A stretch of 59,310 bases of DNA from Symbiodinium natans (taxonomy: Eukaryota > Sar > Dinophyceae > Suessiales > Symbiodiniaceae): NCBI GenBank assembly GCA_905221605.1, contig CAJNDS010000850.1:1-59310 (forward strand), read 5' to 3'. A model generated the notes under the pieces. That model had not been told where the DNA came from and ran no database searches. It worked only from the letters and a program-made list of their open reading frames with translations. A program made the position numbers and the translations under genes. This document shows positions 23,141 through 32,294 of the stretch, in pieces (within the stretch, counting starts at the first letter, position 1; every line of letters begins with the position of its first letter).

Positions 23141-25738
23141 GCGGAGGGGCGGCTCCTGGACAGCTTCGAGCCGGCGGAGAAGCGGGGCCGCGCGCTGGCC
23201 TTCGCGAGCTGGAACGGCCACGCCTTCTTTTACAAGTCGGCGCGGAGGCCGCGCGGAGGCCCCGCGTGCTCTACCGGAGCGAGGCGCGGCAGGAGGCGCC
23301 CGCGGCCGTGGAGTGGAAGCGCTGGGAGCCGGGCATGGAGCCCGCGCCGGGCCACCACTGGGCGGAGGACCTGCGGGCCGTGCACGCGGACCTGCTGGCG
23401 CGGGGCCACTGCCCGCGCGTCGTGCTGCGGAGCCTCTGCGACTGGAGCCGCCTGAAGCTGCGCGTGGGCGGCGCGGGGGAGTGCGTCATCGCGCAGCGGC
23501 CGGAGGACGCCGACGTGCTGGAGCGGTGGATGGCCGCGCTGCAGCTGCCCTACCGCGGCCAGCGCCTGGCCGGCGCGGCCCACGAGGCCTTCGCGCACCT
23601 GCTGCGGGCCCAGAGGCTCACCCGCCCCGCCAACAGGCAGCAGGTGCTGGAGCGGCAGGAGCACCGGTGCGCCAAGTGCGGCGCCCCCATCCAGGCGGGC
23701 ACCTGCGAGCTGGACCACCTGCTTCCGGGGACAGCGTCAGGACGTGGAGGCGCTCTGCCTGGAGTGCCACCGCTCCAAGAGCACGCTGGAGCACGCGCAG
23801 GCGACGGGCCTCGAGAGCCGCTTCAGCCGCAGGGCCGTGGAGCTGTACGTCCACTCGCCGAGGCCGCCGCCGCTGGTCTGCCACCTGCACGCCTGCAGGG
23901 AAGACCGGGAGTGCCACGGGCTGGACGTGGTGCGGTGCCGCAAGAACGCCCTGGCCAACGCGGCCTTCCCGCTTCCGGTCTTCTGCCCGCTCGACAGCGT
24001 GGAGCGCGCGGAGGAGGGGCGCCTCGCCGACTTGACCTACGTGCGCCTGCGGCGCGACGGGCGCTGCGGCGCCCTGTCGAGGCTGCCCTACCTGGGCCCG
24101 GGCTGGTACTCGAAGCCCGCGGCGGCCTACATGCTGGAGCGGGGCATTGCCGCGTGGCAGGACTTCGAGTGGTCAACAGACGCCACCGCGCACGTGGAGC
24201 CGCGGTGCCTCGCGGAGGCGCTGAGGGCCATGGAGGACGCGTGGCCGGAGGAGGAGGAGCACTACGCGAAGCTCTCCGTGAACGCCCTCATCGGCCTGTG
24301 GGCGCGGAGCCGCGAGTCCGCCTTCCACGTGCGCACCAGCAACAGCGAGCTGGACGTGGCGGGCGCGGACTACCGCCAGTGCTTCGCCGACGCGAAGGGC
24401 CAGCTGGTCTACGACTACGTCTACGAGACGCCCGTCGTCAGCAACGGCAGCTACAGGCCCGCGCACGACTTCGTGATGGCCGCGGAGCACGTGGCGGTCG
24501 CGCGCCTGCTGCACGGCCTGCGCGCGGTGCCCCACCGCACCCTGAAGGCCGTGAAGACGGACTGCATTGTGTTCCAGGACCTGGCCAAGAAGCACTGGCC
24601 CACGGTGCAGGAGCTCACGCAGCTGGAGCACCGGGACGGCAGCCGCGTCTACCGCTGCGAGGCCGTGGCGCCCCTGCCGGAGCGCCCTCCCTGGCGGGAC
24701 ATCGGCGCGGAGGGCGCGGAGGAGCACTGCCTCGCGAACCGGAGCCTGCTGCTGACGGGCATGCCGGGCGTGGGGAAGACCTACCTGGCCAAGCGCATCG
24801 TGGCGAGGCTGCGGGAGGCGGGCAAGGCGGTGCAGATCATCTCCAAAACGCACTGCAGCGTGCAGAACCTGGGCATGGGCGCGCAGACGGCGGACCACTC
24901 AGGGTGGTGCGGAACGGGGGCGGGCGGCCCGTCGACTGGCTGGTCATCGAGGAGATCTCCCAGCTGGACTGCGGCCTGTGGGCCGACATCGCCTGCCTGA
25001 GCCTGAACGGGGACGTGCGCTTCCTGCTGCTCGGGGACTTCCGGCAGCTGCCCGCGGTGCTCGACTCCTTCGCGGGCGCGCCCGTGAAGAAGGAGCTGCG
25101 GGACAGCGACCTGCTGCACTGCCTCGCGGACGGCTGGCGGCTGGCGGCACGAGCTCACCGAGAACCGCCGCAGCGACCCTGGGATCTTCGGCTTCCTACA
25201 GTTCCTGCGCGTGGACGAGCCGGACGAGGTGCCTCTGCACGTGGCCCTGGCGGCGGCGCGCCGCGACTTCCCGCGGCGGCCGGGCACGCAGCCCGACGTC
25301 TGCCTGGTCATCTCCCACGCGCGCCGCATGCAGCTGAACGAGCACCACAACCGGCGCCTCGCGCCGCCGGACGCGCTGCTGGTGCCCTACCGCAGGGAGG
25401 CCGAGGGCCCCGTGGCCACCAACGAGCCGCAGACGATGCGGCTGTGGCCGGGCCTGCGCCTGGTGGGCGCGGGCGGGCGCATCGCCAAGGGCGCCTTCGT
25501 GACGGTGAAGGAGGTCTCCGAGGACAAGGTGACGCTGGAGAGCGGGCAGAGCTACGCGCCGGGCACGCTGCTGCACGCGGCGCGCCTGGCGCACGCGGTG
25601 ACGTACGCCAGCGCGCAGGGCCTGACGCTCCAGGGCCGCGTCTGGCTCTACGACGCCGGAACGCAGCACTTCAACCTGAAGCACCTGTACACGGGCATGA
25701 GCAGGGCGACCAGCAGCGAGCTGCTGACGGTGCTTTAG
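23140..25738 (+). pseudogene. replicase: HNH + family-B-polymerase-like + SF1 (Pif1/RecD-like) helicase, frameshifted
   Basis: A large replication protein read across frames, with shifts near 23250, 23730, 24900 and 25145. First comes an exonuclease-like WNGHAFFY segment. Next is an HNH-type zinc/nuclease site (CAKCG about 23668, ELDH about 23708, LCLECH about 23755). A polymerase-like region follows with KLSVNALIGLW (compare polB motif B) and VKTDCIVF (compare motif C, where only the second Asp remains). Then an SF1 helicase: GMPGVGKT Walker A (about 24757), LVIEEISQLD Walker B, LLGDFRQLP (about 25030), and C-terminal ASAQGLTL and YTGMSRAT motifs of the Pif1 type. The helicase call is firm; the polymerase call rests on spaced motifs. 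Each shift is one or two bases, so decay and assembly error are both possible. Confidence 0.7.
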
Positions 25739-25762
25739 GGCCGCCCTGGGTAAAAGCGAAGC

Positions 25763-26647
25763 ATGGGTCCGGTCAAACTGTTTCCCACCCCCGAGTACAC
25801 CTCGAAGCAGCCGCGCGATGGCGTGGTGCCGCGGGTGCCCTGCACCGGGATTTTCCTGGGGCCGAGCAAGAGCGGCAAAACGGTCGCGTTGATCAGCGCG
25901 ATCCTGGAGCAGTACCGCACGGCGGACGGCTCCAGCGTTTTCGAGCGCATCTACATTTTTTCGCCGAGCATAGAGGTGGACGACGGGTGGAGGCCCGTGA
26001 AGGAGTTCATCGAGAAGGAGATGGGCGTGAACACCGAAAGGGAGCAGGTCTACTTCGACAAGTGGGACGAGGGGGCGCTGCGCACCATCATAGAGCAGCA
26101 AAAGAAGGTCACCAGAACATCCAAGCAGCTTGGCCTCAAAAAGCTCTACCAGGTGCTCATCCTATGCGACGACTTTGCGGACCAGCCGGAATTGCACCGC
26201 AGGACGGGAGACGGCGCCTTGGACACGCTGTTCATCCGCGGGCGCCACCTGCAGATCAGCACCTGGGTATCCTCGCAGAAGCTGCGGCTCATCAGCGCCG
26301 CCGTTCGGGTGAACATGCAGTTCATCTGCATCTGGCGGCTCCGGAACCAGCTGGAGCTGGAGGCGGTGCTGGAGGAGCTCAGCGCCCTGCTGCCCAAGCA
26401 GGAGCTCCTCCAAATGTACCAGGAGGCCACGAGGGAGCCCTACAGCTTCTGGTTCATCTACTACCTCAAGGACAAGGCGAACATGTTCTACAAGCGCTGG
26501 GAGGAGCGTTTCGTGCTGGACGGCGCCGAGGAGCCCGCGGAGGCCGCGGAGCCCCAGCAGCCGGTAAATGGGCGGCTTCCTGTCGGCGGCGGCCAGCAAG
26601 CTGCTGGGGGGCGGGCCGATCATCGAAAGCGAGTGCAGCAACATTAG
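25763..26647 (+). CDS. FtsK/A32-type genome-packaging ATPase
   Basis: A 294-residue ATPase predicted to drive viral DNA into the capsid. The Walker A motif GPSKSGKT is near residue 36 and the Walker B motif VLILCDDFAD near 130. An arginine-rich segment with STWVSSQKLR follows, fitting the sensor region of poxvirus A32-like ATPases. Start ATG 25763 follows the helicase stop by 24 bp and gives a normal N terminus for the family. The last about 25 codons overlap the next small frame. This is one of the hallmark genes of polinton-like viruses and is fully open. Confidence 0.9.
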   Translation: MGPVKLFPTPEYTSKQPRDGVVPRVPCTGIFLGPSKSGKTVALISAILEQYRTADGSSVFERIYIFSPSIEVDDGWRPVKEFIEKEMGVNTEREQVYFDKWDEGALRTIIEQQKKVTRTSKQLGLKKLYQVLILCDDFADQPELHRRTGDGALDTLFIRGRHLQISTWVSSQKLRLISAAVRVNMQFICIWRLRNQLELEAVLEELSALLPKQELLQMYQEATREPYSFWFIYYLKDKANMFYKRWEERFVLDGAEEPAEAAEPQQPVNGRLPVGGGQQAAGGRADHRKRVQQH

Positions 26648-26903
26648 GTGCTGCAGCAGCAGCAGCAGCCAGCCCAACGTCTACGACCCGGCGTGTCGGG
26701 TGAGTCCACGGCCAGCGGGCTCTCCCGAACACCGTTCCGGTTTAGGAGAAACAAGCCCGCGATGGCCACCATATACATCGACTCCAGGAACCGCGTCTCG
26801 GGCTCTGACAGCAACTTCACCTTCGAGCTCCCGGAGACGCTGCACATGCAGACGAGCGCCAAAATGGCGGTCTACAAGGTGCGCATCGCGGACGCGTTCC
26901 TGA
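26568..26903 (+). CDS. small protein with N-myristoylation signal
   Basis: It starts MGGFLSAAASKLLGGG, which fits the MGxxxS/T myristoylation pattern, followed by a Cys/Ser-rich segment (RCCSSSSS). It overlaps the ATPase 3' end, and its frame runs into the penton gene, so the real product may stop earlier or be spliced: GTGAGT at 26700 and TTTAG at 26745 are suggestive, but the interval is only 46 bp. Lipidated small membrane proteins are common in large DNA viruses. No homology recognised. Confidence 0.45.
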   Translation: MGGFLSAAASKLLGGGPIIESECSNIRCCSSSSSQPNVYDPACRVSPRPAGSPEHRSGLGETSPRWPPYTSTPGTASRALTATSPSSSRRRCTCRRAPKWRSTRCASRTRS

Positions 26904-27514
26904 GCACCGACAGGGGCACGCACCTGTACTGGATCGACGTGGCGCTGGGCACGCTGAACACGGCGGAGCTGCCCGTGGGCGCCTACACCGGCGCGCGGCT
27001 GGCGGCCTGGATCTCCTCCAACTTCGCGGCCGCCACCTACGTGGAAGCCACGAACGCCATCGAGGTGGCCTTTGATTCGAATCGCCGCATACTCTCGGAC
27101 GCGGAGCTGCGGGACCTGTTTCCGAACGGTCCGGGGTACCCCCAGGGCGCCTCGGCCACCCGCCCGCAGAGTCTCAACCACCTGCTGGGCGGCAGCTACC
27201 TGGACGGCGCGCTGCAGATCTTCCCCTGGGTGTCCATGAACGCCTACAACGAGGTCTACCTGCGGTGCCGCGAGCTGGGCAACGCGGCCCACGTCCTGGG
27301 CCCCTTGGGGACGGACATAATTTGCAAGGTCATCGTGGACCGCGGCGTGGGGCACGTCATGAAGGACCAAACCGACGACGGGCACTTCGTGGAGCTCAGG
27401 GGCCCGATCACGCTGCGGTCCCTGAATTTTCGGCTGATGGACGTGAACGGCAACGAGGTGAACACCCGAGGCACGTCCGTCAGCTTCGCGATTTTCCTCG
27501 ACCCAGAAAAATGA
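26762..27514 (+). CDS. penton-like minor capsid protein
   Basis: About 250 residues from ATG 26762. The N terminus MATIYIDSRNRVSGSDSNF matches the IDSxxR...SxFxF pattern typical of the single-jelly-roll penton proteins of polinton-like viruses and adintoviruses. The remainder is beta-rich with no membrane segment. It lies between ATPase and MCP, as expected for a morphogenesis module. An in-frame upstream GTG/CTG extension is possible, but the ATG gives the usual start. Fully open. Confidence 0.75.
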   Translation: MATIYIDSRNRVSGSDSNFTFELPETLHMQTSAKMAVYKVRIADAFLSTDRGTHLYWIDVALGTLNTAELPVGAYTGARLAAWISSNFAAATYVEATNAIEVAFDSNRRILSDAELRDLFPNGPGYPQGASATRPQSLNHLLGGSYLDGALQIFPWVSMNAYNEVYLRCRELGNAAHVLGPLGTDIICKVIVDRGVGHVMKDQTDDGHFVELRGPITLRSLNFRLMDVNGNEVNTRGTSVSFAIFLDPEK

Positions 27515-27536
27515 AGGGCCCGAAAGAAAGAAAACC

Positions 27537-27986
27537 ATGGCCGATGAGCCGAAGCCCCAAGAGCCCCAGCAGGGCGCTCCGGAGGCAGCAGGCGCGGAGG
27601 AACCTGTTGGAGCAGCCGAGCTGGTGGGAGAGGCTCCTGCAATGGCTGATCCCGCCCCCGCTCCCCCTCCCACACCTCGCGCTGGGGTGGTGGCCGTGCC
27701 CACCGCTGAGGACGCCGGAACACCAGCGCCCAAGCGCAGGGGGAGGCCGCCCGGTTCGAAGAACAAGCCCAAGCCGCCGCCGAAGACGGTCCCCGCCGCC
27801 GATGCTGGGGGAGGCGGTCAGCCGCAGCCGGCGAGCGCGGTTCCTGCTGAGCCGCAGCCCGAGCAGGAGCCGGAGCCGAAGCAGCGCCCCGTCCACCTGA
27901 CGCCCTCGCAGGTGCGCATGATGCGCCAGATCAGCCGGCAGAACCGCTTCGAGCAGCTGGCGATGGCGAACACCATGGACGTGTAG
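27537..27986 (+). CDS. AT-hook protein
   Basis: A 149-residue, Pro/Ala/Glu-rich, probably disordered protein with one canonical AT-hook, KRRGRPPGSKNK, near residue 67. A short helical C terminus (MMRQISRQNRFEQLAM) follows. It is probably a DNA-binding or virion core protein that contacts minor grooves. Start ATG 27537 lies 22 bp after the penton stop and is preceded by an A-rich stretch. Confidence 0.65.
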   Translation: MADEPKPQEPQQGAPEAAGAEEPVGAAELVGEAPAMADPAPAPPPTPRAGVVAVPTAEDAGTPAPKRRGRPPGSKNKPKPPPKTVPAADAGGGGQPQPASAVPAEPQPEQEPEPKQRPVHLTPSQVRMMRQISRQNRFEQLAMANTMDV

Positions 27987-27996
27987 AGCCAAAAGG

Positions 27997-28326
27997 ATGA
28001 TGCCCCTGGAGCGCCGCAACGAGCCCCAGATGCTCAGAAGCTTCTGGCAGAAGTACCCGAGCTACAACCTGAACCCGCTGCTGCACAAGCGCTACAACGA
28101 GCTCCTGGAGGCCAGGGCCTTCAACAAGTGGCTCGAGGAGCGCCGGACGCGCAAGGAGGGCGAGGAGTACACCCACGCGGTGGGCCGGCTGACGGAGGCC
28201 GTGAACCGCCGGGTGCCCCAGCTGCGGTACGCCCCGGCGGAGCGGGCGGGAGTGCGGCGGATGGCGAGGGACGTCGCGGCGGGCAGGAACACGGCGGACA
28301 GCGGCGTTCACGCCGGCATGCTGTAA
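27997..28326 (+). CDS. hypothetical viral protein, 109 residues
   Basis: Basic, helical small protein beginning MMPLERRNEPQMLRSFW. It is packed 10 bp after the AT-hook gene and 15 bp before the next. No domain recognised. Position and composition suggest a virion or scaffolding accessory protein. Confidence 0.55.
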   Translation: MMPLERRNEPQMLRSFWQKYPSYNLNPLLHKRYNELLEARAFNKWLEERRTRKEGEEYTHAVGRLTEAVNRRVPQLRYAPAERAGVRRMARDVAAGRNTADSGVHAGML

Positions 28327-28341
28327 AGACACGCAGCGCGC

Positions 28342-29702
28342 ATGGAGGAGCGGCGCCAGTACGGCTTCAGGGTGCGCCCCAACTTCGGCCAGGTGCTGGG
28401 TACATCGAGGAGGGCGAGCCCCTGGCCATCGGGCTCCCGAACCGGAATGCCTCCATCTACATGAGCTCGCACTTCAGGCTGGACGACTTTCCCGCGTCCA
28501 GCGAGCCCCTGAGCGACGAGCCCCTGCCCCACACCCACCTGAACCCCGCGGAGGCCTTCGAGGACGCCCGCGAGGAGGACGGCTACCGGGGCACCCCGTT
28601 CCCGCGCCGGGACTTCCTGCGCCCCAGGCCCTTCGACGCCGACTCCGACAGCGACCTGGGAGCGGACCCCGGCCAAGCGCTGAGGCAGGACGGGCTGGCG
28701 CTGCCCGACGCCGGGAGCCTGGGAGACCGCGTGCTGGGCGGGCTGCAGAGGGCGGAGGCCGCGGCCGGCGCGGCGGCGGGCGCGGTGGGCTCCGTGGCCT
28801 CCATCGCGGCCCACTCCGGGGACCTCTACCACCACGGGCTGCGGGGCCGGCAGTGGCTGGACCGCACGCTGCGCATCCCCAGGACGCCGGAGGGCCTGGC
28901 GCCCCCACCGGACGAGGTGGCGCCGCCGGAGATCATCGGCCCGCCTAGCGAGGTGGAGCCGCTGCTGGAGCGGGCGGGCCATCGGGCCGCGGAGGTGGAG
29001 CGCCAGGCGGCGCAGGACATCGAGGCCTTCACGCAGGGCCAGATGGCCGAGGCGGAGGCCGAAGGCTTCGCTTCCGCGGCGGAGGCCGCGGCCTCGGGCG
29101 CCGAGGCGGCGGCGGCCGCGGAGGCCGCGGGGGGAGGCGCGCTCGCGGCCATCGGCTCCGACCTGGCCGCCGCGGGGGAGGCGGCGCTGCCCGTGGCCGC
29201 CACGGTGGGCGCGGCGGCGGGCGGCCTGGCCGTGGCGGGCGCGGGAGCGGCCCTGGTGGGCACCGCCTGGGCGCTGCACGGCGGCATGATGGCGGCCGAG
29301 CACTTCCTGGGCTGGGGCGAGGGCGGGGGAGGCACGGACAGCGACCAGTCGAGGCCCAGCTCCGCAGGGGACGTGCAGACGCTGAACGGCGTGCAGGAGG
29401 CGGGCGTGCAGCAGCACTTCTCGCTCCGGGAGCAGCGGCCGTGGCCGCAGGTCTTCAGGATGGACGCGGACTCGGAGGCGGAGCCGAGGGCCCAGCCGCC
29501 CCCGAGGCTGCAGAGCCGGCAGGCGCGGCAGCCCGCGCTGCCCTTCGGCCTGAACCCGGGCGCGTCCAGCATGCCGATCCCGCAGGGCCGCTCGAGCGGC
29601 TCCGACAGCTCCGCCGCCGGCAGGCAGAGCCGCCGCTCCAGCCGCGCCTCCCTGCCCGAGCCCTCGTTCGACCAACTCAGGAGCGACCTCGAACTGGCGT
29701 GA
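28342..29702 (+). pseudogene. long Ala/Gly-rich virion-like protein with one frameshift
   Basis: ATG 28342 reads MEERRQYGFRVRPNFGQVLG. After a one-base deletion near 28401 the frame continues YIEEGEPLAIGL... to 29702, about 453 residues in all. The middle (about 29010-29290) is Ala/Glu helical, followed by an Ala/Gly/Val-rich hydrophobic stretch that could cross or insert into a membrane. The C terminus is Ser/Arg/Pro-rich. It sits directly before MCP and may be a minor virion or membrane-lytic protein; that role is inference. The downstream part is wholly open, so the shift is recent or a sequencing error. Confidence 0.55.
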
Positions 29703-29739
29703 ACGCAAAAGTACAAAGCGAGACACGCGCGAAGAAGCG

Positions 29740-30410
29740 ATGGACAACGTCACCCAAGCCGTTCAGGATGAGCTCATGCAGAGCTTGGATTACAAGCTCC
29801 ACACGAGCAACGTAAACTACGTGCAGAGCCGCCGTTCGGTGCAATATTTTCCGAGCTCCTTGAGCACCTTCACGCCCACGACCAGCCGCGTGGCCAGGAT
29901 CCCGCTGACCAGCGGAATGGACTTCATCGACCCTGAAAGCGTGAAGATTGGTTTTCGGGTGCGGAACACCGACGGAGGGGGCGGGCAGGTCTTTCCCGGC
30001 TCCTTCGAGGGCAGCTGCTTCATCAAGCGCGTGCAGCTCTACAGCAACGGCCAGCGCACTGATGACATCACCGACTACGGCCGCAGCTGCTGGCTCTACA
30101 GCTTGCTGAAACCTCAGGAATGGTACGATGGTCGGGCCTACGAGGGCTTCTACCCGACCAACCTGGGCAACCCGCCCGCCATCCTGGACGGGAATTTCAA
30201 GGATGTGCTGATGCCCCCGACCCTGATCGGCCTCTTCCAAGCGGGCAAGCTTTTGCCCCCGCAGCTCAACCTGGTGCTGGAGATCGAGTTTGCGGAGGCC
30301 GCGGACGCGCTTTGGCCGGGAGGCAACGGCTCCACGAGCTACAGCATCGAGAACGTGCGCGTGCTGGCCTCCCAGGTGACGCTGGACAGCGCCCTGGTGG
30401 AATCGTTCCT
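29740..30410 (+). CDS. major capsid protein, exon 1
   Basis: The first 223 codons and two bases of a double-jelly-roll-type MCP. Beta-strand-rich sequence with DFIDPESVKIGFRVRNTDG and FIKRVQLYSNGQ resembles the first jelly roll of polinton-like virus MCPs. Read alone, the frame meets TAA at 30412, which lies inside the putative intron. Joining CT at 30409-30410 to G at 44685 restores the frame into exon 2. Together the product is 409 residues, or 407 if the donor at 30405 is used. The start at ATG 29740 follows the upstream stop by 37 bp. Confidence 0.8.
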
Positions 30411-30545
30411 GTAAGATCCTTTGCGTGTAATTTTACACGTTCGCGAAATTTACACGCAAAAAACAGTGTAATTAATTTACACTCCAAAAAAACGTGTAAA
30501 AAATTTACACGTTTTCGTGTAAATTTGGGAGTGTAAATTTTGAGT
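30409..30545. repeat. left TIR with subterminal TTTACACG repeats
   Basis: The first 28 bp match the reverse complement of the right end with one mismatch. After that come several inverted CGTGTAA/TTACACG pairs able to form hairpins. The GTAAG donor is at positions 3-7 of the element. Confidence 0.85.
30411..30416 (+). promoter_or_regulatory. 5' splice site of MCP intron
   Basis: GTAAGA immediately follows exon 1. An alternative donor at 30405 (GTTCCT) would restore the pre-insertion sequence exactly. Both keep the frame. Confidence 0.7.
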
Positions 30546-31608
30546 AAAATTTGTCCTATGATGTTAAATGGGCCAAGATGTGCCGAAAAGGTGTTGTGAA
30601 AACCAGGCACCGGGAAGTGCGAAGTGTCGAAAAAGTAGTGTTGATTCCGAAGGCCGGACAGGCCGAAGTGGCGATAGGGTCGTAGATTCCGAGAGCTAGA
30701 TTTGCCGACAGAGACAAAATGTACAGTTGTGAGTCTCGCAAGGCCGACCAAGCCGAAGTGCCCACGAGCATGGCTTGTCTTGTTCTGGTGAAAAAACAAA
30801 CGAAAAAAAGAGAAAGAGAAAGAGCCAGAGAGCGAGAGAGCGAGGTATCGGGCAGGGCTAGGGTTCCCCTTTGTCGTTTCGTGTGACACCGAGTTATAGG
30901 GCAGGGGTATATATATAGGTCTTTCGCACTTGGCAGGATGCATTTTTATTATATATCCTAAACCACAGGAGCTCCTGAAATCAATTCGTGCTTGTGACTT
31001 GTGAATGATTTTGTCTGAGACAGTATCACCTACCCCCCGCCATACATCACTGCAGGGCCACTGGCCTGCGGCTTGTGAGGGAGCACAAGACCCTGCACCA
31101 CTTAACTCCACTGGCAGATCGGGATACAGTTCCAGCCGGTAGCATTCGACCTTCTCTTCGTGCTGTGTTGACTGACACAGCTTGAGAGGCAGAGTGCCGG
31201 AAATCAGTACCAGGTCCCCTTATGCAGGCTTTCCGGGGGCGATGGCCGGAAAGTGATTGTGGAGAAAGGTGCACACCCTTCAGGCATGGCGGATCCACCC
31301 TGGCCGAGTGGAGGTGAGACTTACACTGGTGTTTGCAAAGACCCCGTGGAGGCCACATCTAAACCCCCCGGGGTAGGCATTGTGGGAGGCCACTTGATTT
31401 TCATGATTAGAACTATAGGGCTGCCGGGCCGTGTGTCTTCTCAAGCCCGCCCCTGTCCCTTTCTTGGTGTTACACCGAGTTAGGGCAGGGGTGGGTCTCT
31501 CGCACTTAGCAGGACATCCTTTTGCATTTATATTACGAAAATAGTATGGATGTTTTTTTTTCTGGTTTAGGATATATATATATATATAATATATATGTCG
31601 GGTTGTCG

Positions 31609-31643
<35 letters not shown>

Positions 31644-31803
31644 TAGATAGGGTGTGATTGTGAGAAGAGCAGAACAAGTTCAATCCTGTATCGTTGATAG
31701 ATGCACAGTGTGATTTGATGTGACCGCCCTGGATGGCCGGCTCCAGCTTTTCGTGGTCCTGGCAAACATTCTCGGGCTTTTGGTGGCAGGACGTCCGAGA
31801 GAG

Positions 31804-31867
<64 letters not shown>

Positions 31868-32294
31868 TGTTTGCTTTTCTGCTCACAAGACCGGATGCCA
31901 AAGCATGTTCACACATGTGCCTGTGTGTGGTTTGAAGCCGCCGGTGGCCCCGAAGCAGTGGCAAACAGTGTTGTGTTTGTCCGAGGGGTTGCGAAAGCAC
32001 ATGTTATATTATATATTGACAGGTTCACACACATGTGGTAGCAAGCAGCTTTACATGTTTTAGTTTGTGTATCTTTGTATGTGGTAGCAAGCAGCTTTAC
32101 ATGCTTTAGTTTGTATATCTTTGTTGGTGCCCGCCTTGTCCCTTTCTTGGTGTTACACCGAGTTAGGGCAGGCATCTATGAGATGGTTTGCGAATGCATG
32201 TTGTTATAGACACAGAGGTTCACAGATTAAGTTGTAGATTTTGTTTGTGGGGCACCTTTTTTTATGTATAGATCTAAATTCGAAGCTCCACACC
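30546..32294. other. element interior, no gene recognised; microsatellites
   Basis: Contains hairpin repeats at about 30870-30907, 31449-31491 and 32133-32172, an AT/TA tract at 31571-31645 and a GA tract at 31796-31865. A segment of about 110 bp (31410-31525) recurs at 43128-43245. Confidence 0.6.
31796..31865. repeat. (GA)n microsatellite
   Basis: About 33 uninterrupted GA units after one GAGC interruption. Confidence 0.95.

Noticed and set aside
26700-26745. A 46-bp GTGAGT...TTTAG intron in the small viral gene
   Set aside because: Very short, and splicing yields no clear end to the protein; left only as a possibility.
26681-27772. Minus-strand 363-codon frame
   Set aside because: Antisense of the penton and AT-hook genes, open only because of high GC.
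28308-29753. Minus-strand 481-codon frame
   Set aside because: GC-rich antisense of the Ala/Gly-rich viral gene; no motif, and the plus strand fits the operon-like layout.
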